A stretch of 30,000 nucleotides of DNA from Symbiodinium natans (Eukaryota; Sar; Dinophyceae; Suessiales; Symbiodiniaceae): contig CAJNDS010002355.1 in assembly GCA_905221605.1 (NCBI GenBank), forward strand, positions 97,501-127,500, in the 5' to 3' direction. Made by a program: the position numbers and the translations under genes. The notes below the pieces were generated by a model. The model did no database searches. It was not told the origin of the DNA and was given only the letters and a program-made list of their open reading frames with translations. Below, in pieces: positions 13,054-18,028 of the stretch (its first letter is position 1; the number at the start of each line of letters is the position of its first letter).

Positions 13054-13282
13054 GTGAAACAGCTTCTCGGAATCGTGCTTCCATTCAAAAACCCTAAAAA
13101 CCCTGAAAACCCTTCCAAAAAATCAAAACAATAAAAACCAAAATCCCTAAAAACCCTAAACCCCCCCCCCCAAAGGCCCGAAAGGGCCCTAAAGACCGTT
13201 TTCCTCAAAGCGTCGGCGGTCCAAGCTCCTTTGGGCAGAGGCCGTGCACATGGCAGGTGCCCAGCAGGAAGCGCAGCTCGGA
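845..13282 (-). CDS. WDR6: WDR6/Rtt10 (Trm734)-type WD40 protein, about 24 exons (overall gene span)
   Basis: WDR6/Rtt10 is a WD40 scaffold; in yeast Trm734 partners the Trm7 2'-O-methyltransferase for wobble-position methylation of tRNA anticodon loops. Islands read on the minus strand follow the family order: LLGTCHVHGL, CVVAFGPHALRLF, DWPLDVAWL, CAGGTFDGFAVLW, GHEGAIFRTR, ASDDRTVRLW, SASEDSIVRVF, GGEDGAVKLW, DWIREVAL, DFVLWNAG, HGREIHSTCWL, TASEDTSLRL, EERVMAIG, LTAGDDHRVAL, LGLDRRLRVW. Proposed exons, 5' to 3': 13282-13212, 12102-12041, 11901-11857, 11621-11015, 10908-10649, 10550-10463, 10351-9579, 9468-9343, 9246-9119, 8922-8860, 8125-8031, 6654-6538, 6397-6300, 5415-5344, 4936-4898, 4419-4359, 3199-3096, 2759-2683, 2557-2432, 2336-2170, 1973-1919, 1580-1502, 1118-1069, 914-845. 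The total is about 1,150 codons, near the usual 1,000-1,120. Phases close at most junctions. The start Met exon is not found, and one exon between 4359 and 3199 is uncertain. Introns 3' of 9.1 kb are long and carry telomere-like arrays; those at 11.9-9.1 kb are mostly short. Confidence 0.82.
1069..1118 (-). CDS. WDR6: WDR6-like exon, VVSCSEPRPQLANLAL
   Basis: It reads VVSCSEPRPQLANLAL between CCCCCAG|G and CTCAG|GACGCC (GA donor), in phase with both neighbours. It has the position of the 'v.DvadL' tail motif of WDR6. Confidence 0.6.
1502..1580 (-). CDS. WDR6: WDR6-like exon, LGLDRRLRVW strand
   Basis: The reading SLGLDRRLRVWEALEDSCAL is the family's last propeller strand ('S.slDqRlr.W'). It enters at CTCTGAG|G from a telomere-like array and leaves at the strong donor GCCCAG|GTGCGG. 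Confidence 0.78.
1919..1973 (-). CDS. WDR6: WDR6-like short exon, AHTSAARAVGW
   Basis: RRVDCAHTSAARAVGWAG matches the 'SAHaaqVTGl' strand that precedes the last WD40 blade. The acceptor is CCTAG|GCCG and the previous donor is A|GCCC, so GCC is repeated at both intron ends. A GC donor (GCGGG|GCCC) closes the phase. Confidence 0.6.
1975..2130. repeat. short tandem repeat in WDR6 intron
   Basis: Two to three imperfect copies of a unit of about 45-50 bp with core AAGGAAACC.AAAACCC and TTGGTTTAAA.GGG. This intron lacks a clean TTTAGGG array. The plus-strand ORF across it is explained by the repeat. Confidence 0.55.
2170..2336 (-). CDS. WDR6: WDR6-like exon, LTAGDDHRVAL blade
   Basis: The reading NHLALRVLRSDVELVQLLLL continues TAGDDHRVALCRLDF, the 'vtgGDDn.l.v' strand near the C-terminus of WDR6. 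The acceptor is GGTGCAG|G. A GC donor (ATGA|GCCCTT) joins in phase to RRVDCAHTSAARAVGW. Confidence 0.75.
2337..2431 (-). mobile_element. introner-like element, family II copy B (WDR6 intron)
   Basis: This copy has visible terminal inverted repeats: CCATTGTTGG at the 5' side and CCAACCAATGG at the 3' side. The phase-correct donor is GA (GTTG|GAAATC), whereas copy A uses GT five bases earlier. Confidence 0.72.
2432..2557 (-). CDS. WDR6: WDR6-like exon, VLVGSADGKL blade
   Basis: The reading QGFAGVLVGSADGKLAAAGL continues to LRTQLHDAGLKLG, a WD40 strand followed by the 'H.sGvn' position of WDR6. The acceptor CCCTAAACAG|G has its pyrimidine/adenine tract supplied by the telomere-like array itself. 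The donor is GTTG|GAAATC (GA), which closes the phase. Confidence 0.7.
2615..2665 (-). repeat. intronic repeat family III, copy B
   Basis: Sense-strand CTTCCCTTCTTGGTTTTAAG then AGGATCATATTC matches copy A at 9480-9578 with few differences. Here the element sits next to a telomere-like array (2561-2611) in the same intron. Confidence 0.55.
2683..2759 (-). CDS. WDR6: WDR6-like exon, GDFLQRQRAA
   Basis: It reads GDFLQRQRAADTTALCAECF between TTCCAG|G and GCTAG|GTTCTG. The length leaves phase 2, exactly as required by the next exon (AG plus G). Confidence 0.55.
3096..3199 (-). CDS. WDR6: WDR6-like exon, LLVCAAASSGLLRSWRL
   Basis: After GAGCAG|G the island reads ASLLVCAAASSGLLRSWRL, a WD40 strand equivalent to 'lvsaatDGsi.fWdl'. 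It continues open for about 15 codons into GC-rich sequence and ends beside a telomere-like array; the exact donor is unresolved. Confidence 0.6.
3500..3775 (+). repeat. TTTAGGGG (8 bp unit) array
   Basis: About 33 copies of an eight-base variant with one extra G. It is uniform over its length and distinct from the 7 bp arrays next to it. A similar 8 bp field fills 29700-30000. Confidence 0.92.
3776..3958. other. island between arrays; weak coding signal
   Basis: Minus strand VLRLVVFGCSLTFGRVIRLV could be the missing WDR6 'acSdG.vrlf' strand, but borders and phase are not established. Plus strand also has a short ORF. I do not assign it. Confidence 0.25.
3959..4620. repeat. telomere-like arrays and homopolymer C (3959-4071, 4140-4345, 4430-4600)
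   Basis: CCCTAAA run followed by a run of about 18 C, then degenerate GGTTTAGG/GGGCTTAG sequence and a GGGTGTTA variant. The intron island at 4359-4419 is the only coding part. Confidence 0.9.
4359..4419 (-). CDS. WDR6: WDR6-like exon, EERVMAIG strand
   Basis: The reading SRQARLEERVMAIGCVTLED is the counterpart of the 'ETRyMsla' strand in WDR6. The acceptor CAAGCAG|A directly follows a CCCTAAA array. The donor is GGAC|G|GT or a GA seven bases later. Confidence 0.6.
4898..4936 (-). CDS. WDR6: candidate WDR6-like micro-exon (13 codons)
   Basis: It reads VGSFGRQTRIRKE between TTTGCAG|G and AAAGAG|GTGATG and joins in phase to SRQARLEERVMAIG. Basic residues here resemble the Arg-rich stretch preceding the 'RyMsl' motif. 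A second frame is also open, so the call is tentative. Confidence 0.4.
5344..5415 (-). CDS. WDR6: candidate WDR6-like acidic linker exon (24 codons)
   Basis: The reading AADHVAEEEDGGATRSRCG continues REHFA between AAGCAG|G and GCG|GTTGTAG, a multiple of three in phase 0 with both neighbours. It is acidic and low-complexity, so family membership comes from order alone. Confidence 0.42.
6300..6397 (-). CDS. WDR6: candidate WDR6-like linker exon
   Basis: An island of about 32 open codons reads VLRESRAGWVKDSGDLADAP and then RMFCGGEDSSSWP. It starts after GGGAAG and ends at CCC|GTTTTGTG in phase 0, which matches the next exon. It lies in the region that is poorly conserved in the family, so the assignment rests on position and phase. 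Confidence 0.45.
6538..6654 (-). CDS. WDR6: WDR6-like exon, GAKGVLQAHMV
   Basis: After TTTCAG|GT the open island reads GAKGVLQAHMVEGAASLRRV and continues about 20 more codons. It fits the 'saGgraql' strand of WDR6 by order and content. The 3' boundary lies within GAGGAGACCC and is approximate. Confidence 0.55.
6771..7664. other. intronic stretch without recognised gene
   Basis: It contains short telomere-like patches (6953-6990, 7548-7590) and an unassigned minus-strand ORF at 7263-7481. A minus-strand island near 7005-7050 reads LLLSGGAEDQQM, WD40-like but unplaced. Confidence 0.4.
7665..8022 (-). repeat. CCCTAAAA/CCCTAAA array
   Basis: About 30 copies of the eight-base CCCTAAAA variant followed by seven-base CCCTAAA. 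The extra base here is an A, while the 3500-3775 array has an extra G. Confidence 0.93.
8031..8125 (-). CDS. WDR6: WDR6-like exon, FPGAVRALAAA strand
   Basis: The reading ESASVRFPGAVRALAAAKVV is equivalent to the 'H.SsVraLa' strand of WDR6. It is a GC-rich island between two large telomere-like arrays. Proposed boundaries are GGAAG|C and GCGG|GACAGG (GA donor), joining to GAKGVLQAHMV in the next exon. Confidence 0.65.
8139..8355 (+). repeat. TTTAGGG array passing abruptly into TTTGGGG array
   Basis: 8139-8224 is TTTAGGG and about 8225-8310 is TTTGGGG, a single-base A to G variant amplified as a clean block. Together with the inverse array at 7665-8022 it flanks the 95 bp exon at 8031-8125. 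Confidence 0.92.
8360..8850. other. intronic sequence, no exon recognised
   Basis: Unique sequence with two short plus-strand ORFs (8459-8665, 8652-8927). Neither has a recognisable motif, and the second overlaps the WDR6 exon at 8860-8922 in antisense. Confidence 0.4.
8860..8922 (-). CDS. WDR6: WDR6-like exon, TASEDTSLRL strand
   Basis: After CTTAAG|C the reading is HQGRPGLLATASEDTSLRLL, the 'tGsEDt.v' strand after HGREI. A GC donor (CTGAG|GCCTTC) gives the phase needed by the exon at 8125; a GT donor eleven bases further is the alternative. Confidence 0.7.
9119..9246 (-). CDS. WDR6: WDR6-like exon with HGREI motif
   Basis: The reading EPGVVAPKGLRQPLHGREIH runs on to STCWLRPP. HGREI followed by a short tryptophan motif is one of the most conserved WDR6 signatures. 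Boundaries are GTGCAG|G and CTGAG|GTTCAG; lengths and phases close on both sides. Confidence 0.85.
9247..9342 (-). mobile_element. introner-like element, family II copy A (WDR6 intron)
   Basis: This 96 bp intron is bounded by TCA|GTGTTGAG and GGTGCAG|G. It is similar along its length to the intron at 2337-2431: .TGTTG.GAATCATTTT, CACTTAAACCCAA, GGAACAA, ACCCCAACAATGGTGCAG. In sense, the end CCCAACAATGG is the inverse of the start CCATTGTTGG seen in the other copy. Confidence 0.75.
9343..9468 (-). CDS. WDR6: WDR6-like exon
   Basis: The open segment reads GLIADEAAHTFVFSSASKTL and onward to HEPWS. It has the position of the variable strand between CGG.hR and HGREI in WDR6. The acceptor is CCCAG|G. 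The donor TCA|GTGTTGAG is fixed by phase with the next exon. Confidence 0.65.
9480..9578 (-). repeat. intronic repeat family III, copy A
   Basis: Inside the intron between the exons ending 9579 and starting 9468, the sense strand reads CTTCCCTTTTTGGGTTCTAA then GAGGGTCATCTT. The same block occurs at about 2625-2665 inside another WDR6 intron. Confidence 0.55.
9579..10351 (-). CDS. WDR6: WDR6-like exon, central propeller (about 257 codons)
   Basis: This is the longest exon. It includes GADGR-like and VGDEHGILHLV strands, SHRGHEGKVLCL, SAGSDGTVVHHRL and, near the end, SADFVLWNAGAGLEIW followed by CGGAKRP, equivalent to the 'eFvvWn ... CGGghR' signature of WDR6. It enters at TGCAG|AG in phase 1. 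The 3' end is either AAT|GACCCT (GA donor, phase 0) or CCTAG|GTAGAG eight bases later; the first closes with the next exon. Confidence 0.85.
10352..10462 (-). mobile_element. introner-like element, family I copy B (WDR6 intron)
   Basis: This is the second copy of the family described for 10909-11014, two exons downstream in the same gene and in the same orientation. Both introns interrupt a codon in phase 1 and use AG|AG acceptors. Confidence 0.75.
10463..10550 (-). CDS. WDR6: WDR6-like exon, DWIREVALL strand
   Basis: The reading starts DWIREVALLSHSEALVATNF after TTTCCAG|G and continues GKIYRLLP. The donor context CCTA|GTAGTAGAGTAGGTAACC is nearly identical to that of the exon ending at 11015, because both introns belong to one repeat family. 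Confidence 0.82.
10649..10908 (-). CDS. WDR6: WDR6-like exon, GHQTRGVR and GGEDGAVKLW blade
   Basis: The reading begins ELQGHQTRGVRCLEV and continues to VISGGEDGAVKLW, equivalent to the 'GHqgRGiRslav ... tGG.DG.ikLW' strand of WDR6. The acceptor is AAGAG|AG and phase 1 from the previous exon closes. The 3' end is proposed at GCG|GTCAAG, which returns to phase 0. The following intron is only about 98 bp. Confidence 0.82.
10909..11014 (-). mobile_element. introner-like element, family I copy A (WDR6 intron)
   Basis: This short intron is a near copy of the intron at 10352-10462. On the plus strand both run CCTTAGTTGT..CAG, AAAGGTTAACCTT, GGGA.TC..AAGGGGA, CCCAAAAA.GG, AAAGGTTACCTACTCTACTA. The similarity stops near the exon borders while flanking exon sequence is unrelated. 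No telomere-like array is inside. AAAGGTTAACCTT and AAAGGTTACC form internal inverted/direct motifs. Confidence 0.75.
11015..11621 (-). CDS. WDR6: WDR6-like exon with three WD40 blades
   Basis: This is a 202-codon open segment starting DWPLDVAWLPKQF after TTAG|G. It holds the family markers CAGGTFDGFAVLW, GHEGAIFRTR, ASDDRTVRLW, CRGHGCRVWDAV and SASEDSIVRVF. The order and spacing match the WDR6/Rtt10 N-terminal propeller. The donor, proposed at CTTG|GTAGTAG, leaves phase 1. Plus-strand ORFs across this stretch are antisense shadows. Confidence 0.85.
11729..11830. repeat. GA microsatellite, A-run and ATATGT/TA microsatellite
   Basis: GAGAGAGA at 11729-11744 and AT-rich dinucleotide tract at 11752-11828 inside a WDR6 intron. 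This intron has no telomere-like array. Confidence 0.95.
11857..11901 (-). CDS. WDR6: WDR6-like micro-exon (15 codons)
   Basis: It encodes DGVAMKACGDVVRLP and joins in phase to DWPLDVAWL of the next exon. The acceptor is CCCCCAG|G. The proposed donor is GA (CCA|GACTCT), and the next exon starts GACTGG, so GACT is duplicated at both ends of the intron. The intron between holds AT-rich microsatellites rather than telomere-like repeat. Confidence 0.55.
11963..12445 (+). repeat. TTTAGGG arrays and a TTAGGTC array
   Basis: 11963-12020 and 12120-12225 are TTTAGGG. About 12230-12385 is a homogeneous array of the 7-base variant TTAGGTC (about 20 copies). All are within WDR6 introns. Confidence 0.92.
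12041..12102 (-). CDS. WDR6: WDR6-like exon, first blades
   Basis: The reading is GPRCVVAFGPHALRLFEACL, the usual 'V.fG...lrlf' strand that follows the HVHGL motif in WDR6. The acceptor is CCTAAG|G, directly beside a TTAGGTC-type array. The 3' boundary is not fixed because a G-rich tract (GGGGGGAGGGG) follows. Confidence 0.65.
12446..12715. other. intronic stretch, no gene
   Basis: It contains a C-run, an A-rich tract and unique sequence. The minus ORF here has no motif and no splice-like borders that fit its neighbours. Confidence 0.4.
12716..12845 (+). repeat. GGGCTTA array
   Basis: About 15 copies of GGGCTTA/GGGCTCA, another amplified single-base variant of the telomere unit, then a short TTTAGGG/TTTGGGG tail. 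Confidence 0.9.
13014..13051 (+). repeat. CT dinucleotide microsatellite
   Basis: About 18 CT units in unique intronic sequence. The minus ORF across it reads an Arg-Glu run and is not a gene. Confidence 0.95.
13212..13282 (-). CDS. WDR6: WDR6-like exon, N-terminal HVHGL motif
   Basis: The reading is SELRFLLGTCHVHGLCPKEL, matching the RIHGI-type motif near the N-terminus of WDR6 proteins. The acceptor is CCCTTTCCCAG|T. The donor is uncertain; a GC donor after ..CCGAC gives the phase required by the next exon. One or more upstream exons with the start codon must lie beyond 13.3 kb. A weak candidate is the minus-strand stretch reading GALLLA near 13.45 kb. Confidence 0.7.
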
Positions 13283-13514
13283 CTGGGAAAGGGTTCAGGG
13301 TTTGGGCCTAGACCACCCCAAGATCAGTAGACCTTCATTTAGGGGCTTTTGTTGGGGGGGGGGGGGACACTGCCCCGAAGAAGCTTGAATGAGAGTATAT
13401 GGGCCCTCCAATAAGGATTTCAGACCCATGCATACGGGGCTACTGCTATTTCGCTAGCAGCAGAGCTCCCTCCCGTTCTCCCGAAAACGGTCTGAGGCTT
13501 AAGGGACAGCTCAA

Positions 13515-13560
13515 CCCTACTTTGGAGTAGACCCTGGAAAAAAGTGTATATATGCCCAGT
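13515..13560. repeat. partial copy of the GCTTTGGAGTAG element
   Basis: TTTGGAGTAGACCCTGGAAA then AAAGTGTATA matches the left end of the element at 19697. No matching right end was seen nearby. Confidence 0.5.
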
Positions 13561-13589
13561 CAAGGGTCCTTAGTTTTCATGGCACTGCC

Positions 13590-13790
13590 TAACCATCTAT
13601 AACTGTACTTAGAACCCACTTATAAGCCCTTTAAGTGCCCTAATATGGTTATAAGTACAGTTACAAGTACAGTTATCCTAAACGGTTTAGGACCTAAACC
13701 CTAAACCCTAAACCTTAGGCCCCCTAAGTAGAGTTATAATAAGTACAGTACAGCTGTAAGTACAGCTATAGTTTTATTTTATAAGCTCCA
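13590..13790. repeat. GTACAGTTATAAG-rich interspersed repeat, plus copy
   Basis: It contains CCCACTTATAAGCCCTTTAA then GTGCCCTAATATGGTTATAA and repeated AAGTACAGTTA units. The block is matched in inverse orientation at about 17650-17745 and partly at 21650-21710. No reading frame was seen. Confidence 0.6.
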
Positions 13791-13853
13791 AGAAGAGTCC
13801 TCAGTCCTCCATCCCAAACTTGCTCCTTATATAAACCCCTGTATACACCCTTT

Positions 13854-13973
13854 ACTACTATTTGCTTAAGAACCCCCCCCCCAAAAAAAAAAAAAAAAAC
13901 CTTACATTGCCCTTAATAATAAGGAAGAATACTTTTGTGTTTTTTGGGGGTGGGTTCTTAAGCAATTAGTAGT
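13854..13973. mobile_element. MITE-like element with 20 bp inverted ends
   Basis: The left end is ACTACTATTTGCTTAAGAAC followed by a C-run and A-run; the right end is the inverse (T-run, G-run, GGTTCTTAAGCAATTAGTAG). One end type recurs at 25282-25306, exactly at the 5' border of a kelch intron. It lies between the WDR6 gene and the gene ending at 14050. Confidence 0.7.
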
Positions 13974-14049
13974 TTATAGCCCCTATGTACCCAAGTAGCC
14001 CCCAAAGAACCCCGAATAATCACCCCAAACCGAGCCCTCAATCCCAAAC

Positions 14050-14119
14050 TTAGTGGCAAGATGCGGCGCTGTCAACGAAGTGCGAAGCGGCACTCGCGCC
14101 TTCGTCAGGATGAGAGTGG
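14050..14119 (-). CDS. candidate terminal exon with TAA stop
   Basis: It reads HSHPDEGASAASHFVDSAAS then CH and TAA (14052-14050), after CCCTAAG|C. It would be the 3' end of the gene(s) in the 14-22 kb stretch, leaving 13283-14049 as spacer plus the missing WDR6 5' exon. Other frames are open too. Confidence 0.42.
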
Positions 14120-14129
14120 CTTAGGGAAG

Positions 14130-14280
14130 GATTTAGGGTTTAGGGTTTAGGGTCTAGGGTCTAGGGTTTAGGGTTCAGGGTCTAGGGTTTAGGGTTTAGG
14201 GTTTAGGGTTTAGGGTTTAGAGTTTAGGGCTTAGGGTTTGGGGTTTAGGGTTTAGGGTTTAGGGTTTAGGGTTTAGGATT
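14130..14280 (+). repeat. TTTAGGG array
   Basis: Imperfect TTTAGGG with TCTAGGG and TTCAGGG variants, directly upstream (in minus-strand sense) of the candidate terminal exon at 14050-14119. Confidence 0.9.
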
Positions 14281-15110
14281 GATTGGTCAGCTCCTCACCC
14301 CCGTCATGAACCAACTCTTTACGTACAGTTTCATGGGATATTACCTGCTGATGATACCTACTCGGTAGCTAACACAGAGTTGCAGGCAAAACCCGGCAAC
14401 TATCAACCCTCCGCAAGGTTTTAGGGTTTTCGGGCTTTCGGTTTTCGGTTGAGGCCACAAACCCCTAACCACCGAAGCCCAAGCCCAGAGAAGATACCGC
14501 ACCTGCAGGGGACGATAGCCTGGCTTTGAGCTGGTAGGGTGCAGAGAGAGTTTGGGTTTAGGGTCAAAAACTCATCCAAAAGGCGGGTATAGGTATAGGG
14601 TTGAGGATCCCGGGTGCACAATTTGAAGGCGCAGAAGTGTTTAGGGTGCAGAGGGTTGTTGGGTTTCAGGGCTTTGGGCGAAAGGATCTCAGAAGGGGGC
14701 CCAGCAACAAAACCTCAACGAGGCTGATACGTTGTAGGGTGTAGAGTCCAGACCTCCCCAGACTTGAAACGAAACTCTGGACCCGAAACCCTAGAACTCC
14801 CACACACGAAAAAGACAACCCAAAACAACGAAACCCACACAACTCAAGCAACAAACCTGAGAGCCCGAACCCGAAAACCGCTTGGGGGACAGGGATGGCG
14901 CAAGCGCGCAAGCTGGGCGCGTGAAGATCAGCACCTCAATGCTTGGAAACACTCCGTGCAACGCGAAACGCCCCCTTGCAACCATCAGAGGTTAAAGAAA
15001 CAACGCAAATTTACACATCCCCTTGGGCTCTGTATGATGTATAACTATATATATATATATGTATGTCTCTCTTTAAGAGGCTACTAAATAAGTACCCCGA
15101 AACCGTAAAC
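14281..15110. other. mixed stretch with weak coding islands
   Basis: It contains small open islands that could be exons on either strand, for example plus AKPGNYQPSA at 14391-14419 and minus GVSRCTECFQAL near 14945-14985. An AT microsatellite lies at 15042-15064. No gene is assigned. Confidence 0.35.
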
Positions 15111-15125
15111 CCTAAACCCTAAACC

Positions 15126-15166
15126 CATGGAACAAGGGCTTCTCTCGGATTTTCGGGATCCCGAAG
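15126..15166 (-). CDS. candidate exon, FGIPKIREKPLFHG
   Basis: The acceptor CCCGTTCTTTGGCAG|C is pyrimidine-rich. The exon ends CATGG|GTTTAGGG so the donor GT is the first bases of the adjacent array. Confidence 0.42.
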
Positions 15167-15410
15167 CTGCCAAAGAACGGGAATGGGGGTTTGTGGGTTT
15201 GAGGGTTGAGAGTAGGTGTTTAGGGTTTTGGCGGTCTAGGGTTTAGGGCTTAGGGCTTAGGGCTTGGGGTTTAGGGTTTAGGGTTTAGGGTTGAGGCTTT
15301 AGGGTTTAGGGCTTTGGGCTTCGGGTTTACGGTTTAGGGTTTAAGCGGTTTAGGGTTTCAGGCGGGCTTAGGGTTTAGGGTTCAGGGCCTAGGGTTTAGG
15401 GTTTAGGGAC

Positions 15411-15451
15411 TGTTTGCCAACAGCATCCGCTTGTGCACACTCCTGATAAGA
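15411..15451 (-). CDS. candidate short exon, SYQECAQADAVGK
   Basis: After TTTGTATCACAG|T it reads SYQECAQADAVGK and ends at a possible CA|GTCCCTAAAC donor formed at the array border. Confidence 0.35.
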
Positions 15452-15588
15452 CTGTGATACAAATAGCCTACCCGACACTAGTTCCCAACAGCCGAAGGGT
15501 GTTCTATTTCTAGACGTGGCGGGAGCTAAATGAGACGCCGGAGCCCAAACCGGAACGGAACAGGAAAGCGGAAACTGGGCTACTGAAC

Positions 15589-15724
15589 CTTTCTGATCCA
15601 ACTTGCGCCTACGGCTTGTGCCCTGCGACTGCTTTGCCCAGCTGAGCCGTGCACCTACAGCCACAAGCAGCACGTGCGCGCGATGAGTTCCCAGCTCGAC
15701 CTCCGCAAGTGGCGCAAGATGTTT
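15589..15724 (-). CDS. candidate exon, about 45 codons
   Basis: It reads KHLAPLAEVELGTHRAHVLL then VAVGARLSWAKQSQGTSRRR and KLDQK, from CAAAGAG|A to AAAG|GTTCAG. First-position G bias favours this strand over the plus reading. Function unknown. Confidence 0.48.
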
Positions 15725-16197
15725 CTCTTTGAGGGTTTAGGGCTTAGGGTTGAGGGTTTAGGGTTTAGGGTTTAGGGCTTAGGGTTGAGGGCTTAGGGTT
15801 GAGGGTTTAGGGTTGAGGGTTTAGGGTGTAGGGTTTGGAGTTGAGGGTTTAGGGTTTTAGGGTTTAGGGCTCAGAGTTGAGGGCTTAAGAGGGAATTTAG
15901 GGTTTAGGGTTTAGGGTTGAGGGAATTTAGGGTTTAGGGTTGAGGGTTGAGGGTTGAGGGTTTAGGGATGCAGGTGCATGTTGGCACTAAGCCAAGGGCA
16001 GAGAGGCTGCAGCAGGTACCGACAGGACCTGGCAGGCAGAGGAGCGGGGACCCAAACCCCTCATCCCAAAGGCCTGTGAGTTTGGATACTCAAGAACCCT
16101 AAGCGCCCTAAACCCTAAACCCTAAACCCTAAACCCTAAACCCTAAACCCTAAACCCTAAACCCTAAACCCTAAACCCTAAACCCTAAACCCTATAC

Positions 16198-16273
16198 GAG
16201 ACATCTTGGATCTCTGCTGCGAGCTGAGGCCACGGCCCACATAGCCATGGCTTTGGATGGCAAAGTCAGCCAT
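16198..16273 (-). CDS. candidate first exon, Met at 16273
   Basis: It reads MADFAIQSHGYVGRGLSSQQ then RSKMS and leaves at TCTC|GTATAG. An in-frame TAA from the array (CCCTAAA) lies just upstream, so this is either a start exon or an exon with an unseen acceptor. Strongly protein-like; family not recognised. Confidence 0.5.
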
Positions 16274-16592
16274 GTCCAAAAACACCGCGGTTTAGGGTTT
16301 CTAAGGTTTATCGTTTCTAAGGTTTAGGGTTTATAAGGTTTACAAGGTGTTGAGGGTTTAGGGTTTAATTGGGGTTGAAGGGCTTGGGGTTTAGGGCTTC
16401 GGGCTTAGGGCTTAGGGCAGAGGCCTTAGGGTTTGGGGCGTAGGGCTTAGGCCTTGGGGCTGAGGGCTGAGGGTTTAGGGCTTAGTGTTCAGGGATCAGG
16501 GTTTAGGGTTTAGGTTTTAGGGTTTAGGGGTTTAGGGTTTAGGGTTTAGGGAGTCAGGGTTCAGGGTTCCGGGGTTTAGGTTTAGGGCTTAG

Positions 16593-16672
16593 TTCTGAGA
16601 ATGCGCCTGCGGTGGCACACGAAAGTTCCGAGAACAGGGCATCTCCTGGAGAACTTCCAGGTGGCGGCTCTT
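16593..16672 (-). CDS. candidate exon with possible stop codon
   Basis: The minus strand reads SRHLEVLQEMPCSRNFRVPP then QAHSQN and TAA, after TTTTTGGCAAG|A. It could be a gene end; the next island downstream (16273) starts with ATG. Confidence 0.42.
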
Positions 16673-16699
16673 GCCAAAAAGTTTTGCTTAAGGCCGAGG

Positions 16700-17280
16700 C
16701 TTTAGGGTTTAGGCTTTAGGGTTTAGGGTTTAGGATTTAGGGGTTAGGGTTTAGGGTTGCTACTGCGGTTTTGGGAGGAGTGGGCCGGTGGTGGGAGCAG
16801 GGGGATGGTGAAGTAGAGGCCTTTTGGTTAGGACGGCATCGATAAAAAGGGCCTTCTGTCCTTGTGAAGCGCTCGCTGACTGCGAGCTGCACGGACGGAG
16901 CAGCTTCAGTGCTCGCCTAGACACCTTTCAAGATCTTCATGAACGCATCTCTTTCATACTTGCCCTAAACCCTAAACCCTAAACCCTAAACTCTAAACCC
17001 TAAACCCTAAACCCTAAACCCCTAACCTTAAGCCCTAAACCCTAAACCCTAAACCCTTGGCCCATCGCTGATTTAGATGGCCTCATTTCTCCTGTAGTGC
17101 CTGTGGCGTTACAGGAACCAAATGCCTGACTCAGTCTTGACGAAGCTTTTCGCGCCTTGACGCTGCTGTGCTCTTCTTCCAGAAGCCCCGAACTCCTAAA
17201 CCCTAAATCCCTAAATCCCTAAACCCCTAACCCCCCTGCCTATGGGCCCCCCTCTTACAGACGTAGAGCCTCCAAGCCCT
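16700..17280. repeat. short telomere-like arrays (16700-16760, 16965-17057, 17190-17232)
   Basis: The first is TTTAGGG; the others are CCCTAAA/CCCTAAAT. 17058-17185 has open frames but no convincing exon. Confidence 0.85.
16861..16916 (-). CDS. candidate exon, ASTEAAPSVQLAVSERFT
   Basis: It lies between GTCTAG|G and ACAAG|GACAGA (GA donor), giving phase 2. The border style matches the kelch and WDR6 introns. Function unknown. Confidence 0.42.
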
Positions 17281-17399
17281 AAACCTCCCAAATTATGTGA
17301 ACGGCCTTTAGTGGGGGGGGTTTCGCTTGTGCTTTGTGCGCCCTGGCGCCTTCTGAGAAGAGGACTGCCTGACCCTCTCGGGCTACGAGGTGGTTTTTT

Positions 17400-17503
17400 T
17401 TCGTGAGGGTTGTGGGCGTTGCGGCGTTTTGCTCCGAAAGTTGAGGGAAATGCCGACGGCTAAGGATTTCTACCCAAGAAATCTGCTGGACTCGAATCCT
17501 ATC
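17400..17503 (-). CDS. weak candidate exon
   Basis: After CTTGCAG|G the minus strand reads DRIRVQQISWVEILSRRHFP and stays open into a T-rich tract. The 3' end is not defined. Confidence 0.28.
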
Positions 17504-17639
17504 CTGCAAGGCTTCGGTGAACACAAAAGTCTGGTGTGGTTCACTTGCGTTCGTCTCAAAGAGCTCTACGAAAGGGGTCTGTTGGAGAGAGAGCGAGAGA
17601 GATCCGTTTCCGAGGGTTTGGTACTTGGAGGTTCATGAT

Positions 17640-17750
17640 ACATACTAACCAAGTAAGCTGTACTGATAAATGTACCTATAACCATACTAGGGCACTGAAG
17701 GGGCTTATAAGTGGGCCATATAAACACACTCAGAGTTGGTAAATAAGTAC
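17640..17750. repeat. GTACAGTTATAAG-rich interspersed repeat, inverse copy
   Basis: The reverse complement reads CCCACTTATAAGCCCCTTCA then GTGCCCTAGTATGGTTATAG and GTACA, matching 13605-13680 with few differences. Confidence 0.6.
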
Positions 17751-17939
17751 CATGAACCTCCAACTAGGGTTGCCGGCCGCCTCCAAACTGCCTCGCTGGT
17801 CATGACTCAAAGGCAAGTGGGGCCGTTTTTCCCGCCAGAAAGCATTGAATGGACCCTGGGGTTAGCTGACTCTTCTTAACCCCGTTTTTAACACCCTAGA
17901 CCCTAAACCCTAAACCCTCAATCCTGCAGAAACAAACAC

Positions 17940-18028
17940 CTCTTTCGAAATCGAACCCCAGGGGTCCATCGCAGAGCCGCTATCTTTCCCAGAGGTGGCC
18001 CCGGGGCTGAAACTCCCCGAAGTAGAAC
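17940..18028 (-). CDS. candidate exon, Ser/Gly-rich
   Basis: It reads STSGSFSPGATSGKDSGSAM then DPWGSISKE between CCTAG|G and GAG|GTGTTTG. The plus frame gives a Glu/Pro-rich alternative (SFEIEPQGSIAEPLSFPEVA). Confidence 0.38.

Larger units (their letters stand above)
15225..16600. repeat. telomere-like arrays (15225-15410, 15732-15968, 16098-16195, 16290-16595)
   Basis: TTTAGGG/TTGAGGG/TCAGGG variants except 16098-16195, which is a clean CCCTAAA run. Interleaved with candidate exons. Confidence 0.9.

Noticed and set aside
12801-13208. 135-codon minus ORF
   Set aside because: It runs through a CT microsatellite (Arg-Glu repeats) and telomere-like sequence and does not connect in phase with the WDR6-like exons on either side.
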